Shown here piece by piece: positions 42,301-51,300 of a DNA stretch of 64,000 bases. Source of the DNA: CALOBA01 sp942491465 (GTDB taxonomy: Bacteria; Pseudomonadota; Gammaproteobacteria; Chromatiales; Chromatiaceae); NCBI GenBank assembly GCA_942491465.1, contig CALOBA010000057.1:20730-84729 (forward strand). Reading direction: 5' to 3'. The position numbers and the translations under genes were made by a program. How positions within the stretch are numbered: the first letter of the stretch is position 1; each line of letters opens with the position of its first letter. The notes under the pieces were generated by a model. It was given only the letters and a program-made list of their open reading frames with translations, made no database searches and was not told the DNA's origin.

Positions 42301-45300
42301 CTCGAAACGCCGTCCTCGTCGTCGAAGTCGTCCAACTCGGTGTCGGTGTCGTCGCCGACGGCATCTTCCCCGTTGGCGGTGGCCGGTTGGCCGTCGCTGT
42401 CGGCATCGACGCCAGCGCCCAGGTAGATGCCATTGATCGGACTCGTGTTCTCGATGACATGGCGCGGGCCGTCGTTGATCAGGATGGTGTTGAACTGGGT
42501 GCCGTCCTCGGGCAGGTCGCCATAGTCGAACAGGACGCCGGAGTTGACCGGCAGCACGGTCCACTGATGGTCCTCGAGCTCGCCGTCGGAGGCCTGGCCG
42601 GCCCAGTCGTCGCCGCCGGTGCCGAAGCTGCTGACGTAGCGGAAGCGCAGGTTGACGGTGCCGAGCGTTGCGTCGGCGGGTACCGCGAAGGTGAAGCTGT
42701 CGAGATCACCGCTGCCACCGTTGGCAGTCCTGCCGTTGACGATGATGTGCTCGCCGGTCCCGTCGAAGTTGCCGTCGTGATCCCAGTCGGCCCAGGCGTT
42801 TAGCACGCCGTCGGATTGCGAGGCGTCGATACGAACCTCGGCATCGGCCATGCCTTGGGTGAAGGGGCTGGCGAAGTAGACGCCGTCCTCGTCGTCCGGG
42901 CTGCCGGTGGTGTCGTCGACGTTGGCCGCGGTGCTGGCCGCGGTATCGACGTCGGTCTCGTCGTCCACACTGGCACCGAGGTAGGTGCTGCCGTCGAGGA
43001 TGTGCCGCGCCGGCAGACCGTTGGTGGTGGTGTTGTCGGTGGGATAGGTCGCCGCGGTGTTGTCGTCCTGCAGGTCGCCGTAATCCCAAACCGTGCCGGA
43101 GGCCGCGAAGATCTGGACCTGATAGTCCTCCACCTCGCCGTCGTTGGCGTAGCCGGTGGGGGAGTCGCCGCCGAGGCCGGTGGCGCTGGTGAGACGGAAG
43201 CGCAGGTTGACGTTGCCGGTGACCGTGGCGTTCAACGGGACGGTAATCGACAGCGCGTTGTCGCCGTTGCCGAGGGTCTGATTGATGAAGACCTCCTCGC
43301 CGGGCTCGAAGCCATCGCTGCCGTTCCAGTCGGCCCAGGCGTTCAGCACGCCGCCGGACGGGGCGTTGACGACGACGTCGCTGGTGCCACCCTTGCGTAG
43401 GTCGTCGGTGAAGGCGATACCGTCCTCGTCGTCGCCGTCGCCGCTGGCGTCGGCACTGGGCACGCCGTCGGTCTCGCCGTCGATGCTCGCGCCGAGGCTG
43501 AGCCCGGAGACGATGACGTGGCGGGCACCGTCGCCGCCGCTGCGGATGGTGGTGCCGTAGTCGTCCATGTGGTCGCCGAAGTCGAATGCGCCGGTGGCGC
43601 CGTGGTCGCTCGGCTCGACGATGACCCGGTAGTCCTCGACCTCGCCGGTGTCGGCCATGCCGACGGGGCTGTCGCCGTTGTCGTCGTCTTGGGCGGTGAA
43701 GCGGAAGCGGGCGTTGGTGACCAGGGGGTCTTCGAGCTGGTCGATCTGTTCCGGTAGCGTAAAGCTGTAGTCGGCGATGCCGGCAGTGATCGCCCTATCG
43801 CTGATCAGCTGCTCCCCCGCCTCGAAGCTGTCGTCGCCGTCGAGGTCGATCCAGGCGTTGAGGATGCCGTCGCTGCCGGCCTGGACCTGAACGCTGGCTT
43901 GGCGTCCGCCGCTCCCGTTCGAGCCCTCGGTCAGGGGCGTGATGAAGACGATGCCGTCCTCGTCATCCGGCGTGCCGTTGATGTCGTCACCGTCGGCATC
44001 CGGGCTTTCCTGGCCGTCGAATTCGGCGTCGACGCCGGTGCCGAGATAGGTGGCGCCGTCGAGCAGGTGGCGGGCGCCGTTCTCGGCGGCGAGGGTGTTG
44101 TTCATCGCCTCCGGCAGGTCGCCGAAGTCGAGGCGGACCTGGTAGTCCTCCACCTCGCCGTCGCTGGCGAAGCCGTTGGGGGTGTCGCCGCCCACCGCGT
44201 TGGCGGTGACATAGCGGAAGCGGATGTTGATGGCGGTGGTGGTGCTGGCCGCATCGGCGGGCACGGCGATCTGCAGGGTGTCGGTGGTATTGCTGCCGGT
44301 GAGGCTGGTCGTACCGTCGAAGATCTGCTCGTTGGCGTCGTCGAAGTCGCCGTCGTCGTTCCAGTCGGCCCAGCCGTAGAGCTTGCCGGCCGCGCTGGCG
44401 GTGACCTTGATCGCGGCATTCTGGCCCGGCTCCAGGCCGTCGACGAAGCTTACGCCGTCCTCATCGTCCACGGTGCCGTTGTCGTCGTCGCCCTGGGCGA
44501 TGGCCGATGGCTGACCGTCGGTCTCGGCATCGATGCCGGCGCCCAGGTGCACGTCGGTGACGATGGCATGGCGCGCACCGTCGTTGTTGAAGCTCACCGG
44601 ATAGGGGGTGTAGCCGAGGGTGTCGCCGGTCGGGCTGCTGGCCAGATCGATGGCGCTGCCGCCGGCGGTGTCGCCGAGCTGGATCTGGTCGCCGTCCACG
44701 GCGACCACGTAGTAGGCCTGAGCGTCCGCGAGGCCGTCGATGGCCGTGGCGGCGGCCCGGTAGACCAGCCGGTCCCCGACCGAGAAGCCATGGCCAGGCA
44801 CGGTGATCCGGTCGCTGCCGGTATCGACCGCGCTGGAGCTGAGCGCCGTCTCGGGCAGATCGCCGTAGTCGTAGGTGGCGGTGGCGTTGGCGCCCGGCAG
44901 GACGTACTGCTGATAGTCCTCGACCTCGCCGTTGTCGGCGACGCCATAGGGCTGGTCGCCGCCTTGATCCTCGGCGGCGGTCATGCGAAAGCGCAGGTTG
45001 ATCAACGTCGGCGCGGTCACCGACAGGCTCTCGGGCACGGCGATCTGCTTGTCCTGGGTGCCGGCAACCAGCGGCTCGTCGGTGAAGATGCGCTCGTCGG
45101 CGCCGAAGTCGCCGTCGCCGTTCCAATCGGCCCAGGCGTTGAGCACGCCGGTACCACCGGCGATCACCTGGATGTCGGCGTCGCTGCCCTGAGCCAACGG
45201 ATCGATGAAGACGATGCCGTCTTCGTCGTCGGCCAGGGTGCCCGCATCGTCGTCTCCAAGGGCGGCGGCGTCCGGCTCACCGTCGAGCTCGGCGTCGACG

Positions 45301-48300
45301 CTGGGGCCGAGGGTGGTGGCGGTGTCGCTGAGGATATGGCGGGCGCCGTTGCGGGTCAGCGTGGTCTTGAAGGTGGTGCCGGTCTCGGGCAGGTCGCCGA
45401 AGTCGAAGGCGACGATGACGCCGGCATCGAGGCTGTCGTCGTACTCACCGGCGGTGAGGTCGTCGATGATCGCCGTGGTGGCGGTCTGCGGGTCGCCGTC
45501 GCGGGTCGGGTCGGCATCGGAGTCGGTGTCGTCGTCGGTGCCGCTGTCGGTGCTGGTGAAGGTGCTGCGGCCGTCGAGGACGAATTCCACATACCAGGCG
45601 TCCGAGGTGGTCAGCTCGTCGAACAGGTAGTAGCCCGGTCGGCCGCGGATGTCGTCGGCGGTGGTGGTGGTCGCTTCAGGCTCGCCATCTCTGCCCGTGC
45701 CGACGCCCGGCTCGGCTACACCGTCGCCGTCGTCTTTGTACAGGTTGACGGTGATGCCGTTCAGACCCTGGGCGTTGCCCTCGTCCTGGTCGCCGTCCTC
45801 GTTCTCGTCGAACCAGACGAAGTTGCCGAGGGCGGCGGTGGTGCGCGGCACCAGGCCCGCATCCCAGCTGGTGTCGACCGTATCGAAGGCCAGATTGACC
45901 GGGGTCTCGCCCGATGGAACCGTCACGCCCTCTTCATCGCCGCCGGCCTCGTCGGCGTAGGCGTCGGAATCGAGGCCGTCGTCACCGCCGACGTTGCGCG
46001 CGCTGAAGTCGTAGCTCACCGGCCGATCGAAGCGGATGATGTAATCCACCCCGGCATCGAGGCCGTCAAACAGGTACCAGCCCGCATTGGCGTTGACGTC
46101 GTTGGCGGTGGTCGCGGTGCGCAGCAGCAGGTCGTCGGTATCGAAGCCGTCGCCGGTCAGGTCTTGGTAGAGCAAGACACCGACGCCGTTGAGGCCGGAT
46201 TCCGCCGTGTCCTGGATGCCGTCGTCGGTGCTGTCGATCCAGACGTAATCGCCGATGGCCGGGGCCACCAGGCCGAAGTCGAGGCGGTAGTTGGCATTGC
46301 CGCCGGCATCGGGCTCGGCATCCTCCGCCAACGTGATGGCGGCGGAGACGATGCCGCCGCTGCCGGTTGCGGCGCCGTCGTCGGTGCCGTTGTCGTCGTT
46401 GTCGTCGTCGTCGACGTTCGGGTCGGGTGCGGGCTCGGAATCGCCGGTCGTCTGTCCGGCGTCGCCGGTACTGCTTTGGAAGCCGTCGAGCACGCCGCCG
46501 GGCTCGAAGTTGGAGGGGTCGACCTCGACGATGTAGTCGCCTGCGGGCAGGCTCTCGAACAGGTAGCTGCCGGCCTCGCCGGCCAGGGTGTTGGTCTGGG
46601 TGGTGGCGAAGAATGCGCTGTCGCTGCCGGTGTCGAGATAGAGGTTGAGCTTGACGCCGTCGATGCCGAATTCGCCGTCGTCGGGCTCGAACAGACCGTC
46701 GTTGTCCAGATCGCGGAAGACCTGGTTGCCGAGGGCCAGCGGGCCGCTCTCGCGGATCAGGCCGGCGTCGAGGTCGCGGTTGTAGTCGCCGACCTCAAGC
46801 TGGACAACGGGCGTGGCGCCGGTGCCGGTGTCGGCATCGGAATCGACGGCATCGTCGATCTCGGGGGGAGAGGTGGTGAAGCCGCTGGCGGAGGCCGGCA
46901 GCGCGAACACGACATAGTAGTCGCCGGCGGGCAGTTGATCGAACAGATAGAAGCCCGGGTTGCCGTCGCCGTCGTTGGCCGTGGTGGTGGTGCCGACCGA
47001 GCTGTCGTCACCGCCGCCGATCTCGCCGTCGCCGCCGGCATCGAACAGCTCGACCTCGACGCCGTTGACGCCCGCGAGCAGGCTCTCGTCCTGCTGGCCG
47101 TCTTCGTCGCTGTCGACCCAGACGTAGTTGCCGAGGGACGCCGTCTCCGCCGGATACAGACCCGCATCCCAGCTCAGGTCGCTGACCGCACCGCTCAGCG
47201 CGGCGACATGGGTGGCGAAACCGGTTGCCGGGAAGAAATCGGAGTCGATCTGATCGTCTTCGGTCTCCGGGTCGGCATCGGTCTCATTGGCCGGCGAAAT
47301 GCTGTAGCTCGGCGGCGGATCGATGACGGCATAGTAGCTGCCGTCCGGCAGGTCGCCGAATTCGTAGAGTCCGTCGTTGCCGAGGGTGTCGCTGGAGGTG
47401 ACGGTGGAGCGCAGGAAGCGGTCGTCGGTGCCGCCGATCGCGAGATCGGCGCCGGCGTCGTAGATGGACACCGCGATGCCGTTGATGCCCACCTCGCCCG
47501 CATCCTGGATGCCGTTCTTGTTGGCATCGAGCCAGACCCGGTCGCCGTAGTCGTTGGGGATGTACTCGACCTCGATGCCGACCTTGCGCGGCTCCGCCGG
47601 CAGCAGGTCGGTGCCGCCGTCGTCGCGGTCGGCGACGTAGGCGAAGCTGTTCCAAGTGATCGGCCCCTCGGGGGCGTCCACCGGGGCGATCATCGGGAAG
47701 CTCAGCAGCAGGCTGTCCTGCGGGTCGATGGTCGTGGTCGCGAAATGGAAGCGTACCGCGCGCACCCTGGTCGAGTCGATCGGGAAGCTCAGGCTCCAAG
47801 GGTCTTGGTCGCAGTCATCCGGCCAGGGGTCCACATCCACATCATCCGGGTTGATCTCGCCGCGGCAGGGGTTGGATGAGGTGGAGTAGTAGACGGTCGC
47901 GCCTTCGGGCGTGGTGATCGGGCCGGTCAGCACCGGGCGCCATTGGCTGAGCCGCGCCTTCTCCGGCCTGTTGACCTGGGTGTCGCCCACATAGGGCAGG
48001 ATGTCCACGAGCACGAAATCGGTCATCACCACGTTGCCGCCGTTGGTGATGCGGATGCGGTAGTCGATGTCGCCGCCCGGGATGGTGAAGCCGGACTCGG
48101 GGTACTTATGGTATTGATCGTCGAGCTGGCCGCGGACCAGCTTCTCGGAGAGCAGCTGCGGCAGGGGCAGGACGGGGATGTCGGTGGATGTGGTACAGGC
48201 GAAGTCGGCGGTGCTGCCGTCTTCGTCGCCATCGAACGCATCGGTGTCGCGGGAGCTGTTGGCCGGGATGGTGTCGGTGTCGTCGTCGCCGCAGAAGAAC

Positions 48301-51300
48301 GGCGCATCGCCGGAGGCATTGTCCGCAGGCAGGACATAGACGGCATTGGTGTAGTCGCCCTCGGGTGTACCCAGGGGCACGCGGACCTGATAGCTGATGA
48401 CCACCGGATCATCGCCGATGGCGAAGCTGTGGTCGGTGCCGCCGTTGACCGCGCTGCTCCAGCTCCAGCGCAGTCGGGTCCGGCCGGTGCCCGCGTCGAC
48501 GTCGGGCTCGAAGGTGGGGGTTGCGGCCCCGCCGACCAGCTGCCAGCTGCCGTCGACGTACTCCAACCCCGCCGGCAGCACATCCGTCAGCACCGGGTTG
48601 ACCAGCGCCAAGTCCTTGCCTGCCGTGCCGGTGGCCTGGAAGCTGACCTGCATGGTGGCGCTCTGGCCGTGACCGACGCTGCCGGTCTGGTTGATCTTGT
48701 CGGTCTCGATGGTCAGGCGCGGGGCGCGCACCGTGATCGATACGCTGTCGGTGCAGAGCTGGTCTTCGACGTCGCCGTCGTTGTCGATGTCGTCTGCATC
48801 GTCGACGCTGCCGGTCTCCACGCCCTCATCGTCGGCCGACGGACAATAGAACGGATCATCGTCGCCGGGCTTGCCGGCGAGCTGGTTGCTGAGCGGGGTG
48901 TTCTCGGTACCGAGGGTGAAGTCGTCATCCACGGGCCGCGTCTGCAGGGTGCCGGTGATGGTCTCGCCGGGCTGGAAGCTGTCGGTGAAGGTCCAACGCA
49001 GCAGGGTGCCGCTGCCGGTCCAGCCGGTGTCCTCAACGGGGGTCGGGACGTTCACATCGGCGATGCCGCTGTCGTTCGCGGTCAGGGTCCAGCCGACATA
49101 CTCCAGCCCTGCCGGCAGGAGGTCGTAGAAGACCGGATTCTGGAGTTCCAGGTCGCGCAAGGGGTCCAGGCCGTAATCGGCGTCGGCGCCCAGGGTCAGC
49201 GAGAAGTCCAGCGTCCCGTAGGTTTCGGTGCCGTCGGAGACGAAGGTGCCGCTGCCGATGCGGTTCTTCTCGACCCACAGCGGGCGCCGCGGACCGCGGG
49301 CGAACAGCGTGCGGCAGACCTCTTTGCTGGTCCCGGTCCTGCCGTCGAAACCGGATGTCCGGTAGTGCAGGACGCAGTTGCGCACGAAGGCTTCGGGGGC
49401 AGCATCGATGCCGCCGTCCAGGGAGCCGAGCAGGTCGGCGTAGACCCGTGGCGCGACGTCGGCCGCGAAGTCCGTCGGCAGCGTGGTGTCCGCGGCCAGG
49501 TTGAAGCGCCAGCGCACGCCCGTGATCTCGCCGCTGGTAAGCCCCAGGTCATCCGCGACGCTGATCTCGGCGTTCGCCGTCGCAGCGAACGGGAAGCCGG
49601 TGCCCTCATAGCGCGTGAACGCGCTGTCCGGCGAGCCGGAGCTGATGGTGGGCGACGTGGCATACAGCAGGTCAACGGTCATGCCCGTGGGCGCGTTGAC
49701 ATAGCTGCCGGTGGTGAATGACGTGGGCTCCAGCCGGCGCAGCGGCACGAACAGGTCCAGGTCGGACCCTGCACCCGTGGAGATGTCCAGGACATCCCCG
49801 CCACGGGTGGCGCTGAGCTCAAAGGCCTGGCTGTTGCCACCGGCAAGCTCGCGCACGTAGTAGACCCCGCCGTCGACGAGGCCGTTGATGGGGTTGTCGC
49901 CGGCCTGGCGGTAGCGCACCGCCATGCCTTCGGCGATCTCCTCGCCCCAGGGAGGCAGCACATGGCCGCTCGCATACAGGATGTTACCGGTGGCGCCGCC
50001 GATAGCTCGGATGACCACGGGCAGCGGCAACGGGGCAAGGGCGGTATCGCCGCTCGTCGCGCCCAGCTCGATGGCATCACCGTCGCCGCGCTCCTCAAGC
50101 ATGCGCAGGCTGTCGTCGCCGAGCACCTCGACGTAATAGCGATGATTCGATGTCAAGCCGCCGACGCTGCCGTTGAGGTCGAGGAACTTCACCCGCTGGC
50201 CGTCCGTGAAGCCATGGCCGGGGATGGTGATCACATCGGTGTCGGCATCGACGCTGCCGATGCGCACCGGCGTGGTCCCGGTGGGGCCGAAGGTGTCGGT
50301 CACCCGCAGCGCCTCCAGCACGACGTTGCGACCGCCTTCGACGATGTCGACATCAAACCAGAGTTCGGCGTTGCCATCGAAGGCATCGGCGCCGTCGGAA
50401 TCGTAGTAGGCGCCCCCGTCCAGGAGCCAGGTGCTGCCGTCCACAGTGTTCCCGCCCACCAAGCTCCGGGCAACCTTCTGGCCAACGGTGTTGAGGTTCT
50501 GGCCGAACGGGACAAGTGCGTGGGTCAGCTCGAAATCCACCAGCTCCGTGCCTTCGCTGTCCTTGACCTCACCCTCGTTGGTCACGCTGGTCAGCGTGGG
50601 GTTGCGGTCCCACACATCGTTGGCGTTGTCGTCGGGATAGACCAGGGTGTAGCTCACCGTCTCGCACACCGGGGGCTCGGCGTAGGCCAGGGATAGGGTC
50701 CAGGTGATGGTCTGCTGGCCGTCGCCGCCGGAGAGGACACCACCATCGCTAATGTTCGAGACGTCCGCGGAGGCCACGTCCTCGGGCAGGCGATCGATGA
50801 TCTGGTAATCGGTCAGGTCGCCGTAGCCGGACGCGAGGCAGAATTGGATCTGGTAGGTGGCGTCGCGCGCCAGCTCCACCTCGTCCTGACCGCTGTTGAC
50901 GGTCTTCGCGACCGACCAGACCGGGTCCGGCAGCGGGTCGACGCCGAGCAGGTCGGTATCGCTGTCGTCCTGCCCGTTCAGGTTGGTGACGGTTGAGACC
51001 GCGGTGTTGGAGATCTGGGTGATGCCCGGGTCCAGCTCGGATTGCAGCCTGACCTGGATCAGGACTTGCGCGCTGCTGCCGTCGGGGATACCGCCATCCG
51101 CGACGCCGTCATAGTCGAAGGTGAAGCGAATGGTGCGGTCTTGTGCGAAGCTGCTGGTATCCGCGATCGCGTCCTCACCCACTGCCTGCAGCAGTTCCAG
51201 GCCCTCGGGGATCTGGTCGGTGATCTCGGCACCGGTACAGGCGGGCTCGTCGATGGTCGAGCACTCATAGTTGATGGTGTACCAATAGCTCTCACCGAAG

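Noticed and set aside
27186..45408. Regularly spaced near-identical DNA segments resembling a CRISPR array
   Set aside because: Spacing is 450-740 bp, the segments encode GEVEDY in one frame, and no short constant repeats with unique 30-40-bp spacers exist.
43899..47879. A 1,326-codon plus-strand open frame
   Set aside because: Antisense shadow of the giant gene, same reasoning.
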